DNA of 64,000 nucleotides from the NCBI GenBank assembly GCA_016707285.1, contig JADJIA010000005.1, positions 248,001-312,000 of the forward strand. The letters are read 5' to 3'. Position 1 is the first letter of the stretch, and each line of letters begins with the position of its first letter. Positions 17,923-27,549 of the stretch are shown here, one piece after another. Below the pieces are notes generated by a model. The model ran no database searches. It had not been told where the DNA came from and saw only the letters and a program-made list of their open reading frames with translations. Source of the stretch: Ignavibacteriales bacterium. Its GTDB lineage: Bacteria > Bacteroidota > Ignavibacteria > Ignavibacteriales > Ignavibacteriaceae. Made by a program: the position numbers and the translations under genes.

Positions 17923-20085
17923 ATGAGCGATGATGGCAGACTTGATGAACTTTTAAAGCTCTGTGAAGAGAAACTCCCCGGCAGTGATCTTAAACTGATC
18001 AAAAAAGCGTATGAATTTGCTGCCATAGCCCACCAAAACGACCGACGAGCTTCCAATGAGCCCTACTTTAGCCATCCACTTGCTGTCGCCCGAATTCTTA
18101 TCGAAGAAATTCCTTTTGACGATGTTTCAATCGCTTGCGGGTTGCTGCATGATGTTGTTGAGGACAATGAAGAGTACACTACCGATCTAATCCGGAGAAA
18201 CTTCGGAGATGATGTTGCAATCATCGTTGATGGACTTACCAAAATCAAAGAGCTTTTTAAAGCTGCAGAGATTAATCAGGCAGAAAACTACAGAAAACTT
18301 CTGATGTCGATTATGAAGGATATCAGAGTAATCCTGGTAAAATTCGCCGATCGTCTGCACAATATGCGTACTCTTGATTTCCTCCAGCCCGACAAAAGGA
18401 AAAGGATTGCAACCGAAACACTTGAAATTTATGCACCACTTGCGCACAGATTTGGTTTGGGAAAAATTAAGTGGGAACTTGAAGATCTCGCATTTAAGGA
18501 GTTAAATAAAAACGCCTATGACGAGATCAAGAAGAAGCTTAATATTAAGCGTAATGACAGAAATGACTACATCGACCGTTTTGCGGAACCGATTAAAAAA
18601 GTTTTGGATGAAAATAATTTTAAATATGAAATAAACGGACGGCCTAAACATCTTTACAGTATTTATAGAAAGATGATTAAGCAGAACAAACCTTTTGAAG
18701 AAATCTTTGATCTGTTTGCAACAAGAATTATAATCGATACGGATAATTTTTACGACTGTTACACAGTTTTTGGAATTATAAATACCCTTTATATACCGGT
18801 TCCTGATCGTTTTAAGGATTACATCGCCATTCCAAAAGTCAATAATTATCAATCGATTCACACCGCACTAATTGGCCCCGAAGGGAGAGTTGTTGAGGTT
18901 CAGATCAGAACCAAAAAGATGGATGAGGTTGCTGAAAGGGGAGTGGCGGCTCATTGGAAATATAAGGAAGGGAATGTAACAAAAGACAGAAATACCGACG
19001 ATTATGTTCAGTGGATAAGGGAAATAGTTGAAAGTTCGGGGAGTGATGATCTAAAAAAGAACATCATTGAGAACTTTAAGCTAAACCTTTATGAGAACGA
19101 GATTTATGTGATGACACCTAAAGGTGATCTTAAGCGATTGCCATTGAAGTCAACACCCGTCGATTTTGCTTTTGCAATTCACTCCAATATTGGTCACCAC
19201 TGCATCGGAGCCAAAGTAAACAAAAAAATTGTTCCTCTCGATTTTGTTTTAAATCGAGGTGATCAGGTTGAGATTATCACATCAAAAAACCAGCATCCAA
19301 ATAAAAACTGGTTGAAGTTCGTCCAGACGCAAAAAGCCAAATCGGACATCAGAAAATGGCTCAACAAAGAAGAAGACATCCTCATAGAAAAGGGGAAAGA
19401 AATCTGGGAAAAACGCCTGAAGAAACTAAAAATTTCTTTAGGAGAAAACGATGTTGCCAAAATTCTCCAGAGGAATAAATTGCATCATATGCGGCATCTC
19501 TACCAGATGTTGGGTCAGGGCACTCTAAATATCGAGACAGTTCTCGAAGAGCCAAAACCAAAAGATCACAAAATGAACGCCCCAAATCTCGAATTTGAAG
19601 ACTTTGCGAGGTATGCACGGGGTACGGGGGGTGAACTTGTTGTTGATGGCGAAGACATTAAATTGATGTTATCTTATTCAAAATGTTGTAATCCAATCCC
19701 CGGGGATGATGTTGCAGGCTATATCACAACGGGGGAGGGAATCAGAATCCATCGTAAAAATTGCAGAAATCTGTTGGATAAGGCAAAAGTTGAACCGGAG
19801 AAAGTGATCTCAATCAGATGGCCTGATGTTGAAAACACATCTTTTATTGTCGGTTTGGTAATTAGAGGTGACGATACTGCCGGTATGTTAAAAGATATTG
19901 CCAACACTATTGTCGGCTATAAAAACACTTCGATAAAATCGATCAGTCTTGATACAAGTGATTCATTCTTTGAAGGGACGGTCACTTTATATGTGCAAAA
20001 CCTTGAACATCTCTCGAGAATAATCGAAAAATTAAAAAAGATTAAAGGTGTATATTCGGTGACCCGGCTTGCGGAGACAAAATGA
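17923..20085 (+). CDS. rel: Bifunctional (p)ppGpp synthetase/hydrolase (RelA/SpoT homologue)
   Basis: A 720-residue full-length Rel. The hydrolase domain has His51 in FSHPLAVA, His76-Asp77 in GLLHDVVED and the KFADRLHNMRT helix, so hydrolysis should be active. The synthetase domain has GRPKHLYSIY and the RFKD form (near residue 305) of the charge motif, which is typical of bifunctional enzymes rather than synthetase-only RelA. TGS (from about 395), a zinc-finger region with CCNP/HRKNC, and a C-terminal ACT domain follow. It sets (p)ppGpp levels in response to starvation. Its end overlaps ruvX by 4 bp. Confidence 0.95.
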   Translation: MSDDGRLDELLKLCEEKLPGSDLKLIKKAYEFAAIAHQNDRRASNEPYFSHPLAVARILIEEIPFDDVSIACGLLHDVVEDNEEYTTDLIRRNFGDDVAIIVDGLTKIKELFKAAEINQAENYRKLLMSIMKDIRVILVKFADRLHNMRTLDFLQPDKRKRIATETLEIYAPLAHRFGLGKIKWELEDLAFKELNKNAYDEIKKKLNIKRNDRNDYIDRFAEPIKKVLDENNFKYEINGRPKHLYSIYRKMIKQNKPFEEIFDLFATRIIIDTDNFYDCYTVFGIINTLYIPVPDRFKDYIAIPKVNNYQSIHTALIGPEGRVVEVQIRTKKMDEVAERGVAAHWKYKEGNVTKDRNTDDYVQWIREIVESSGSDDLKKNIIENFKLNLYENEIYVMTPKGDLKRLPLKSTPVDFAFAIHSNIGHHCIGAKVNKKIVPLDFVLNRGDQVEIITSKNQHPNKNWLKFVQTQKAKSDIRKWLNKEEDILIEKGKEIWEKRLKKLKISLGENDVAKILQRNKLHHMRHLYQMLGQGTLNIETVLEEPKPKDHKMNAPNLEFEDFARYARGTGGELVVDGEDIKLMLSYSKCCNPIPGDDVAGYITTGEGIRIHRKNCRNLLDKAKVEPEKVISIRWPDVENTSFIVGLVIRGDDTAGMLKDIANTIVGYKNTSIKSISLDTSDSFFEGTVTLYVQNLEHLSRIIEKLKKIKGVYSVTRLAETK

Positions 20086-20501
20086 GTCCCGAAACGAGGA
20101 TACTCGCAATTGACTACGGCACTAAAAGGGTGGGTTTGGCTCTTTCAGACCCTATGAAAATATTGGCTTCACCTTATGAGACATTCGAAAATAATAAACT
20201 TCTCACTTCTAAAATTTTAGCGTTAATAAAAGAGAAAAATGTTGAAAAAATAGTAATTGGATACCCAACAAATGGTGATGGAAGCAAGACTGTTTTGTCA
20301 GATATTATAATTAATTTTGCAGCTGAATTAAGTGATCAATCGGGAGTGGCTTGCGAATTGGTGGATGAGAGATTTTCTTCCTCGGTCGCGAGTGACAGGA
20401 TACTACAGGCTGTTGCGAAAAAATCTAAACGAAGGGACAAGTCGTTGGTTGATAAATACGCAGCCGCAGTGATACTTGAAGACTATCTAAAAACCATTTA
20501 G
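20082..20501 (+). CDS. ruvX: Holliday junction resolvase-like protein RuvX (YqgF)
   Basis: A 139-residue RNase H-fold protein with the family pattern: ILAIDYGTKRVGLALSD near the N-terminus, IVIGYPTNGDGS in the middle, ELVDERFSS and DKYAAAVILEDYL near the end. The acidic residues of the active site (Asp in AIDYG, Glu in VDERF, Asp in VDKYA) are all present. The family processes pre-16S rRNA ends and was originally predicted to resolve Holliday junctions. The ATG overlaps the rel stop by 4 bp. Confidence 0.93.
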   Translation: MSPETRILAIDYGTKRVGLALSDPMKILASPYETFENNKLLTSKILALIKEKNVEKIVIGYPTNGDGSKTVLSDIIINFAAELSDQSGVACELVDERFSSSVASDRILQAVAKKSKRRDKSLVDKYAAAVILEDYLKTI

Positions 20502-20509
20502 GTTATTTT

Positions 20510-21775
20510 ATGCTGTTTAACAGTTCAAATTCTGTCTTAAAACTCCGTTTCATCCTTGTTTCGGCTCTCGCAATTGTCTCTTCCATCTATTACCCCCTTA
20601 GAATCTTTGGTATTGTTGAAACCGGTCAGATCGATCTGATTTTACTTGTAGCAAATTTGTTGATTAATGGTTGGGATTTGGCAGCAAACTATATGATTTA
20701 CAAAGCCGGAGAGGGTATTTATGGTTCACTTGTAAGAGACCTGGGAAAAGACAAGTGGAAACTTTGGGTGGCGATTGATTTTATAGCCGTTTTACCTTAC
20801 GAAATATTTTTTTTCCCGCCTCTTTTGATATTTCGATCCTTAAAATTACTGCGACTTTCTCAACATCAGAAACTTTGGAGAAGAAGAGACCTAAAAAGAA
20901 ATGATGTGGTTTATATTATGTTTTTTCTTTTTTGGACTTCACTTGCAGCCCACTGGCTCGCTTGTGGTTGGGATGCACTTGAACCGGTGAAGTCAAACAA
21001 AGACAAATTAACTGTCTATGTCGAATCACTGTATTGGACGGTTCAGACACTTACTACCGTTGGATATGGTGATAATGTTGCTGAAACCCGGGGGCAGATG
21101 ATCTATTCGATGGTTGTGATGATGTTTGGTGTGGGTGTCTATGGCTGGTTGATAGGAAATATAGCAGGAATTTTATCAAAACGGGATGCCGTGGAACAAT
21201 ATTATTTTGACAACATGGAGAGGTTAAAAGCTCTTTCAAGTAATCGGGGACTTCCGCTGCCACTTCAGAACAAAATCAGGGAATATTATGATTATATGTT
21301 CTCTCGAAATTATTCGGGAAGTGATGAGCAAATTTTTATGAACACTCTTCCTGATTCACTTCAACAGGAAGTAATCGTAAGTTTGAAGCAGAAAATAATA
21401 AAAAAGATAAACGCATTTTCAGAAGCTCCGGAAAATTTCATAACTGAAATAGCACATGAATTAAAAATGGAGATTTTTGTTCCGGGTGACATCGTTTTTC
21501 GTGAAGGCTCAAAAGGTGACAAGTTATATTTTCTTCTCAAAGGAGAGATGGAAGTGGTAACGGGCGATACACAAAAATTGATAGCGCAATTAAAAAGTGG
21601 AGATCTTTTTGGAGAGATCGCCTTGTTTAGAAATACTACAAGAAATGCCACAATCGTGTCAAAAAGCTATTCCGAAGTTTATTCGCTTGATAAATCAGCT
21701 TTTCAAATAGTATCTCTTAAGTTTCCTGAAATTGCCCGGGCAATCATGTCGAAAGCAGAAGAGAGAACAAACTGA
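20510..21775 (+). CDS. Cyclic-nucleotide-gated potassium channel
   Basis: A 421-residue membrane protein. Hydrophobic helices span about residues 15-110 and 132-215, a pore helix follows with the K+ selectivity filter TVGYGD at 183-188, then a last membrane helix and a linker. The C-terminal cNMP-binding domain (about 305-410) has GDIVFREGSKGDKLYFLLKGEMEV and the phosphate-binding cassette GDLFGEIALFRNTTRNAT. The Arg that contacts the cyclic phosphate is present. This matches bacterial CNG/HCN-like channels (MlotiK1 type). It sits 8 bp after ruvX, an arrangement without obvious functional logic. Confidence 0.9.
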   Translation: MLFNSSNSVLKLRFILVSALAIVSSIYYPLRIFGIVETGQIDLILLVANLLINGWDLAANYMIYKAGEGIYGSLVRDLGKDKWKLWVAIDFIAVLPYEIFFFPPLLIFRSLKLLRLSQHQKLWRRRDLKRNDVVYIMFFLFWTSLAAHWLACGWDALEPVKSNKDKLTVYVESLYWTVQTLTTVGYGDNVAETRGQMIYSMVVMMFGVGVYGWLIGNIAGILSKRDAVEQYYFDNMERLKALSSNRGLPLPLQNKIREYYDYMFSRNYSGSDEQIFMNTLPDSLQQEVIVSLKQKIIKKINAFSEAPENFITEIAHELKMEIFVPGDIVFREGSKGDKLYFLLKGEMEVVTGDTQKLIAQLKSGDLFGEIALFRNTTRNATIVSKSYSEVYSLDKSAFQIVSLKFPEIARAIMSKAEERTN

Positions 21776-21791
21776 CAAGCATATTGCAGAT

Positions 21792-23828
21792 TTAATCTGT
21801 TATTATTTTGTTTACTTCATTATCGAGCATCTCGATAGCTTCATTTACGGTTACAGCAACTTGAAGCATATTATTTAGAGCATCCTTTGTATCATTACCC
21901 AATTTTTCCATCGTGGCGAGGTTTCCGGTAATTGATAACACGCTGTCCTGAGTAACATTCATTGCTTCTTTAAACAATACAAACTGTGGGATCAATTCTT
22001 TGTTCTTTTCAAGAATTATGTTAAGATCTTCGATCATTAACATAATTTCCTTGAGCCCACTCAAGGATTTGGTGTGATATATCTGAACAGTATCCACCCC
22101 ATCCGACACAGATGACTGAACATCCTCAATTATCTCACCAATTTCGCTCAACGAATTAAAAGTATTCTCAGAAAGTCTTTTAATCTCATCAGCAATTACC
22201 TTAAATCCAATTCCGGCATCTCCGGCCTTTTCAGCTTCGATGGCGGCATTTAGTGAAATGAGGTTGGTTCTGTCGGCAATGTTTGAAATTGTGGTGATTA
22301 CTCTCGAAATATTTGCAGTTCTTTTATTAATTGTGTTCAGTTTTTGAACGAGGGAACCGGTAGATTGACTAATTTCGGTGATGGACTGCCCGATATTACC
22401 GATATTTTCCTGTCCTTTAACCAACAAACCGGCGGTATCCTCAACCGTGAGTGTCAGTTTTTCCGTATCCTCTGCGAGCGATTTTGTAACCCGGTCGATC
22501 TCTTCGCCATAGTGGCGCATATTTTTATTCGCTGTATCCTGTTGTGAGAATGTATTATGGAGGAATCCAACAGCGTTTTTCAGAGTCTCAGCGGATGAGT
22601 TTAAATAGTTGCCTGCCGATTTGATTCTTATTGAAAGACCTCTGATATCAAAAGTCATTTTTCTCAAAAAATTCCAAAGTTTAACTATTTCGTCTTTTGA
22701 TGATTTGTTTGCAAGGTCGATTCCTTTAAACTCTTTTTGCAGTTGCTGCAGTTTTGTAACGGCAGCACCGAGATTACCGGCAGCGACAAGTTCGAGTACT
22801 TCAGAAATTTTTGAAACAGGTTTTGTGGTTTTGCCGATCACGATAAAAATAAAAATTGCAAGGATTGAAGCTCCCGTGAATCCAACCAGCAAAATCATGT
22901 TATTTAAAAAGTAGAGCCCGGAAAAAAGTTCATCTTCGGGGATCATAATTCCAACTGACCAACCAGCCGATTTAAGAGGCATATAATAGATTCTGAATTG
23001 ATCTTCCGTAACCACATCATTAATCTCCTGAAAACCTGTCTCACCACCGATCATCTTTTTCCCCAAAAGAGCAAGCTGTTTGTCATCTTTTTCTTCAGCA
23101 AGAGAAAATATAGTTTCATCAAGGATAAAAGGAGCATGTTTGTGTGAAATATAAGTGCCGAACCTGCTAATTGCAAAGGCGTAACCATCGTTGAAAATTT
23201 TTATTTCAGAGATTACTCTCTTCAATTCAGTGAGGTCGATATCAGCAGTTACGATTCCTTTCACTTTTCCCGTTCCGGGATCAAATATTGGCACACCATA
23301 AGTAATCATTAAATTTTCACCACCACCTTTGTCGTAGTAAGGTTCTGACCATATCGGTGTTTTTAGAGTGTAGGGAATTTGATACCAGTCCCATAATTGA
23401 TATCCATATTCCTCTTTTGCCAGGTCAGCAAATCTAATTTCTTTTCCATCACGGTAGTAATAAGGGGCAAAGAGGGAAGAATCGCGTCCAACGCCCGGTT
23501 CGAACGCAACACACATTCCATAAACACCGGGGTTTAGATTTATGAGATCTTTTATCATATTTCCTGTTTTCACAGAATCAAACTGATATGACTGAATTGC
23601 CGCTGCTAACGCAATGGGTACTCTTTCAACATTTGAGAGAAAAGTCTCCATTTTGTTTACTTTTGACTCGGTAATATTTCTTGCATCCTCTTCAATTCCT
23701 GAAAGGATAATAGACCTTGAGACGATATAGTTTGTTGCGTAGATCGCAATCAAAATTCCAAGAGCTATCAACAGAATATATATTGACAGCCGGTTCCTAA
23801 GAGGCTGGTTTTTGAGCTTATATTTCAT
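21792..23828 (-). CDS. Methyl-accepting chemotaxis-like receptor with dCache sensor
   Basis: A 678-residue protein with two membrane helices (about residues 15-35 and 300-325) bracketing a periplasmic double Cache (PDC) sensor; WDWYQIPYTLKTPIWSEPYYD is a typical dCache stretch. A HAMP-like segment and a coiled coil follow, then a signalling tip: ISNIADRTNLISLNAAIEAEKAG and FKVIADEIKRLSENT. Its start overlaps the stop of the upstream binding-protein gene by 4 bp. No cheA, cheW, cheB or cheR is in the window. It may act in chemotaxis, or in another output together with the divergent receiver-kinase at 24990. Confidence 0.88.
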   Translation of the reverse strand: MKYKLKNQPLRNRLSIYILLIALGILIAIYATNYIVSRSIILSGIEEDARNITESKVNKMETFLSNVERVPIALAAAIQSYQFDSVKTGNMIKDLINLNPGVYGMCVAFEPGVGRDSSLFAPYYYRDGKEIRFADLAKEEYGYQLWDWYQIPYTLKTPIWSEPYYDKGGGENLMITYGVPIFDPGTGKVKGIVTADIDLTELKRVISEIKIFNDGYAFAISRFGTYISHKHAPFILDETIFSLAEEKDDKQLALLGKKMIGGETGFQEINDVVTEDQFRIYYMPLKSAGWSVGIMIPEDELFSGLYFLNNMILLVGFTGASILAIFIFIVIGKTTKPVSKISEVLELVAAGNLGAAVTKLQQLQKEFKGIDLANKSSKDEIVKLWNFLRKMTFDIRGLSIRIKSAGNYLNSSAETLKNAVGFLHNTFSQQDTANKNMRHYGEEIDRVTKSLAEDTEKLTLTVEDTAGLLVKGQENIGNIGQSITEISQSTGSLVQKLNTINKRTANISRVITTISNIADRTNLISLNAAIEAEKAGDAGIGFKVIADEIKRLSENTFNSLSEIGEIIEDVQSSVSDGVDTVQIYHTKSLSGLKEIMLMIEDLNIILEKNKELIPQFVLFKEAMNVTQDSVLSITGNLATMEKLGNDTKDALNNMLQVAVTVNEAIEMLDNEVNKIITD

Positions 23829-24814
23829 TTTACCACCGTCTTAAAGAAGTCATCGTATAAAATGTCTTTTTTCAGTCTGCCCGACTCTTTCATTATCTGC
23901 ACCGCAATATCAAATGATGCTTTGTTCAGTTTAGGGTCTATTTTACCATCTTTAGGGGCGATTATCTCTTCCATTGTGTTCAGCATACGCAACTGATGTG
24001 CATAATTTGCTGATTGACCCGACTTCCTTTTAAGTCTCAAGCAATAGTCAACACTTTCACTTTTCTCTTCAAATGCTGCGAGCCAACCCTCCATTGATGC
24101 TCTCACAAACTTTGCGCAGAGGTCCTTGTTTTTCTCGAGAAAATCGGAGGAACAATAAATACCATCTTCAGGTACATTAAGCCCATAATCAGCAATTTTG
24201 AAAAGTGTAAGATCGTCTTCATCAATACCTGAAAAAATAATGCTGTTAAGTTCGTTATAATCCATTACCACCTGTGCATCAACACCACCAAGCAGGAAGA
24301 GATTGACAGTTGAGCGAACCGGGACAAACTCTGCATTGATATTATATTTTTTTAAGAATGCTTGTGGAAGTTCACGAAAACCTGCCTGCCATATTGCAAT
24401 TTTTTTATTGTTGAGATTGGAAACCTGCTTAATTCCCCGGGATTTAATTCCCGCGATCGTTAAAGCGGATTTATGTGAAACCTGGGCGATCAATTTAAGA
24501 TCAACACCTTTGCCATACTCTTCCATGGCGCCTGAAAGAAAGTGGGTTATAAATTGAGCTCCACCATTTTTAAGGTAGTCTATTGCGTTATCCTTAAAAC
24601 CCGTATGACGGATTGTAACATCAAGTCCGTATTTTTTATAGATTCCTTTTGTAATCGCAGCATAATAACCTGCAAATTGTGCTTGAGGTTGCCAATGTAC
24701 TGCAAGAACTATTTTTTTTAGTGTGGTTGTGCTTTGGAGGGGGATCATGGAAAACACGATCATCGTCAGCAGGAGCAAAAATGATTTTGAAAGGTTTTTG
24801 TTAAAGTGTTTCAT
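23825..24814 (-). CDS. NMT1/THI5-like periplasmic substrate-binding protein
   Basis: A 329-residue protein with a signal peptide (residues 1 to about 29). The mature part matches the NMT1/THI5-like fold used for thiamine precursors, riboflavin, taurine and similar ligands: WQPQAQFAGYYAAITKGIYKKYGLDV at the start, then the switched domain FVPVRSTVNLFLLGGVDAQVVMDYNE. No ABC permease or ATPase gene is near. Instead the gene overlaps a chemoreceptor by 4 bp, so it more likely delivers a ligand to that sensor than feeds a transporter; this is inference. The ligand is unknown. Confidence 0.82.
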   Translation of the reverse strand: MKHFNKNLSKSFLLLLTMIVFSMIPLQSTTTLKKIVLAVHWQPQAQFAGYYAAITKGIYKKYGLDVTIRHTGFKDNAIDYLKNGGAQFITHFLSGAMEEYGKGVDLKLIAQVSHKSALTIAGIKSRGIKQVSNLNNKKIAIWQAGFRELPQAFLKKYNINAEFVPVRSTVNLFLLGGVDAQVVMDYNELNSIIFSGIDEDDLTLFKIADYGLNVPEDGIYCSSDFLEKNKDLCAKFVRASMEGWLAAFEEKSESVDYCLRLKRKSGQSANYAHQLRMLNTMEEIIAPKDGKIDPKLNKASFDIAVQIMKESGRLKKDILYDDFFKTVVK

Positions 24815-24989
24815 AAATTATAAAGAATTTTCGCTCAGAGTTTGGTAAATTTCTCAAAAAAAACAATATTTGAAAAGGGATTATTTAATTTAAGATGAAA
24901 AGGGCAGAATACAAAAAAAAGTCGTTAAATTTGAAAAATTGAATACGACCAAAGTTAAGATATACTCAATAAATATTTGTTCGCTCCTG

Positions 24990-26087
24990 ATGAAAAAAAT
25001 TCTAATCATTGAAGATGACAAGAACCTGCTCGAAAGCCTTTCGGAAGTATTAGTAGAAGAAGGATTTGAAATATTCACTGCCTCCCGTGGTGATGTTGGT
25101 CTTGATCTCCTCAATAGTGTTGTTCCCGATCTTATTATTTGTGATGTCATGATGCCCGGAATGGACGGGTATGAAGTACTTGGTGAAATATCAAAAAATG
25201 AAACATTCGCCACCATTCCTTTTATTTTTCTGACCGCCCGTAATGAGAGGAATGATCAGCGAAAGGCAATGGATATGGGAGCGGATGATTTTCTTAACAA
25301 ACCATTTTCCCTTGACGAATTACTTTCCACTATTGATATCCGCCTGAAAAAAAGGGAAAAAGCAAAACAAGCGAGCGAAGAAAAAATAAAAAACATCACA
25401 AAAAGCATCTCGTTTTCTTTGCCTCATGAACTTAATACGCCACTCTCCGGTATCATGGGATTCTCTGAAGTTTTAATAAATGAAGCACAATACCTGAAAA
25501 CCGAAGAAGTGCAAGAGATGGCCGGTTTTATTAATGAATCGGCACTTCGTCTTAAAAAAACAATTGAAAAATATCTGAATTATTCGAAACTCCAGGTGTT
25601 TTTAAACGACCCAAATGAGAGAAAACTTGTTGCAAGGGGCGAGGCAATGATCTCAAACAGTTTTATCACCGCAGTTCTGAACAAAGAGAAATTTGACAAA
25701 AGGAGATTAAAAGAAGTTGCAGTCGATCTGGAAGAATCGTTTATAAAAATAAACGATGATTATCTTGCACTTTTATTAACTGAACTGATCGACAATGCCA
25801 TAAAATTTTCAAGACCCAACTCAAGAATACTTGTAAGAGGGAAAAAGGGAGTAAAAAATTATTGGATAACAATTTATGATCGGGGAAGGGGAATGAGTTC
25901 ACAACAATTAAATGAAATTGGAGCTTTTATTCAATTTAATCGTGAGATGTTTGAACAACAGGGTTCAGGGCTTGGCCTCGCAATAGTAAATAATATAGTT
26001 ACACTTTTTGGCGGAACAATAAAATTCAACTCCGAGATGGGGCTGGGTACAACAGTGACACTCGAGTTTGAACTCTCCGGGGTCTAA
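24990..26087 (+). CDS. Response regulator receiver-histidine kinase hybrid
   Basis: A 365-residue soluble protein from ATG 24990 (the frame can be read from TTG 24939, but the CheY-like start KKILIIEDDK fits the ATG). It has a receiver domain at 1-120 with the phospho-acceptor Asp in IICDVMMPGMDGYEVL and the conserved Thr/Lys in FLTA and NKPF. It continues into a HisKA helix with the H-box SFSLPHELNTPLSG (about 150), and a HATPase domain with N-box ELIDNAIKFS, G1 YDRGRGMS and G2 GSGLGLAIV. The receiver-first order suits a kinase that is itself switched by phosphorylation. It is divergent from the binding protein/receptor pair, so one signalling unit is likely. Confidence 0.88.
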   Translation: MKKILIIEDDKNLLESLSEVLVEEGFEIFTASRGDVGLDLLNSVVPDLIICDVMMPGMDGYEVLGEISKNETFATIPFIFLTARNERNDQRKAMDMGADDFLNKPFSLDELLSTIDIRLKKREKAKQASEEKIKNITKSISFSLPHELNTPLSGIMGFSEVLINEAQYLKTEEVQEMAGFINESALRLKKTIEKYLNYSKLQVFLNDPNERKLVARGEAMISNSFITAVLNKEKFDKRRLKEVAVDLEESFIKINDDYLALLLTELIDNAIKFSRPNSRILVRGKKGVKNYWITIYDRGRGMSSQQLNEIGAFIQFNREMFEQQGSGLGLAIVNNIVTLFGGTIKFNSEMGLGTTVTLEFELSGV

Positions 26088-26159
26088 ATTTTATGCTGTA
26101 TTTTCGAGTTGGCAATTGATTATATTTAAAGGTTCGATTATAAATATCAGGAGAATGAT

Positions 26160-27086
26160 TTGAAAAGAGCCTTCTTTTCAATTTTATTGATCACAACTTT
26201 TTCGATCTCTGCCCAAAACACCTACGAGTTTTTAAGAGTTGATATCAGCCCCAGAGCTGCAGCACTTGGTGGCAGTTTTACTGCCGGTACCGGTGATGCA
26301 AATGTTATAAATTATAACCCTGCTGCTTTAAAACAGATCGAGGGGTCGCCTTTTTCTGCCAACTTTGTAAAACACCTTTTGGATATAAACTTCTTTGGAG
26401 TTGCATATTCAAAGGAATTTACCGGGATCGGAAGATTTGGTGCTTCTATCAGGTATGGTAATTATGGCACATTCACCGAAGCTGACGAATTTGGGAACAA
26501 AACAGGCAGTTACGGGGTAAATGAACTGGCATTTACTGCCGGATATGCCAATACGCTCGCTGAAAATTTTTATTACGGTGCCAATATCAAGTTCATCCAT
26601 TCTTCAATAGCTTCCTACAGCTCTTCGGGAGTGGCGTTTGACATAGGGCTTCAATATTATATCCCGGCTCAGTTGATTAATATCGGATTTACAGCTACAA
26701 ACATTGGCGGGCAACTCTCAACATATTCAGGGGAAACTGAAAAACTTCCTTTGGATGTAAGTATCGGGGCTTCAAAAAAACTTGAACATCTTCCTGTAAA
26801 ACTATTTCTCGACTTCCACCGTCTAAATGAAGATAAAGATGAATTTATGAAACGATTTGAATCTTTCAGCTTTGGTGTGGAACTCGATCTGAGCAAAGTA
26901 CTCACTCTTAGACTGGGCTACGACAATAAAAAGAGGAAAGATCTTAAGGTTGGAGATTTTGCAGGACTTGCCGGTTTTAATGCAGGTTTGGGTATAAAGA
27001 TTAACAATTATCAGTTTGATTATGCTTTCTCATCGTATGGTGAAATAGGAGCACTTCATCGTATTGGAATCAGTACCGAACTTTAG
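26160..27086 (+). CDS. PorV/PorQ family outer-membrane protein
   Basis: A 308-residue protein starting at TTG 26160 behind a well-placed CAGGAG; the nearby ATG at 26155 runs into a stop at once. It has a signal peptide (to about ISAQ), then the family signature FLRVDISPRAAALGGSF ... INYNPAAL, followed by many amphipathic strands. This is the family of T9SS proteins PorV and PorQ; its distance from porU and its shorter length make PorQ or an uncharacterised paralogue more likely than a second PorV. Confidence 0.8.
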   Translation: MKRAFFSILLITTFSISAQNTYEFLRVDISPRAAALGGSFTAGTGDANVINYNPAALKQIEGSPFSANFVKHLLDINFFGVAYSKEFTGIGRFGASIRYGNYGTFTEADEFGNKTGSYGVNELAFTAGYANTLAENFYYGANIKFIHSSIASYSSSGVAFDIGLQYYIPAQLINIGFTATNIGGQLSTYSGETEKLPLDVSIGASKKLEHLPVKLFLDFHRLNEDKDEFMKRFESFSFGVELDLSKVLTLRLGYDNKKRKDLKVGDFAGLAGFNAGLGIKINNYQFDYAFSSYGEIGALHRIGISTEL

Positions 27087-27160
27087 GGAACTAAATTTTG
27101 ATTCCGGATATTTGTATCTTTAGTAGTTTTTTATAAATTTTCTTGAGGAATAAACTCTTA

Positions 27161-27517
27161 ATGTTAAGAGAAATGTGTAAATCAAAAATTCAGAGGCCTA
27201 CTGTTACAGCATCTGAATTATACTATGAAGGAAGTCTAACTGTTGATTTGGATTTACTTGATGCGGCGGACATTTTACCGTATGAAAAAATTCAAGTTGT
27301 TAATGTTAACAACGGCAACAGGCTCGAGACATATACTATCCCCGGAGAGAGGGGATCAGGTGTTATCTGCCTTAATGGACCCGCAGCACGGCTGGGATAT
27401 CTCGGCGATAAAATCATTGTGATCTCTTATGCCATGATGGAAGACAGTGGGCTCGCAGATTACAAACCAAAAGTTGTGATCGTTGACGATTCCAATAAAA
27501 TTAAAAAAATGCTCTGA
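27161..27517 (+). CDS. panD: Aspartate 1-decarboxylase
   Basis: A 118-residue proenzyme from ATG 27161, which gives the family N-terminus MLREMCKSKI; the upstream TTG 27143 is not needed. Self-cleavage between Gly24 and Ser25 (YYEGSLTVD) makes the pyruvoyl cofactor. The later motifs GERGSGVICLNGPAARL and GDKIIVISYAMM are intact. It makes beta-alanine from aspartate for pantothenate and CoA. No other pan genes are in the window. Confidence 0.95.
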   Translation: MLREMCKSKIQRPTVTASELYYEGSLTVDLDLLDAADILPYEKIQVVNVNNGNRLETYTIPGERGSGVICLNGPAARLGYLGDKIIVISYAMMEDSGLADYKPKVVIVDDSNKIKKML

Positions 27518-27549
27518 GAAAAAATTTCGAAAGAACCATGGAGTTAATT

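Noticed and set aside
21786..21800. CAGAT/ATCTG palindrome between the K+ channel and the receptor gene
   Set aside because: A five-base stem overlapping a stop codon, with no proper U-tract; too weak to call a terminator.
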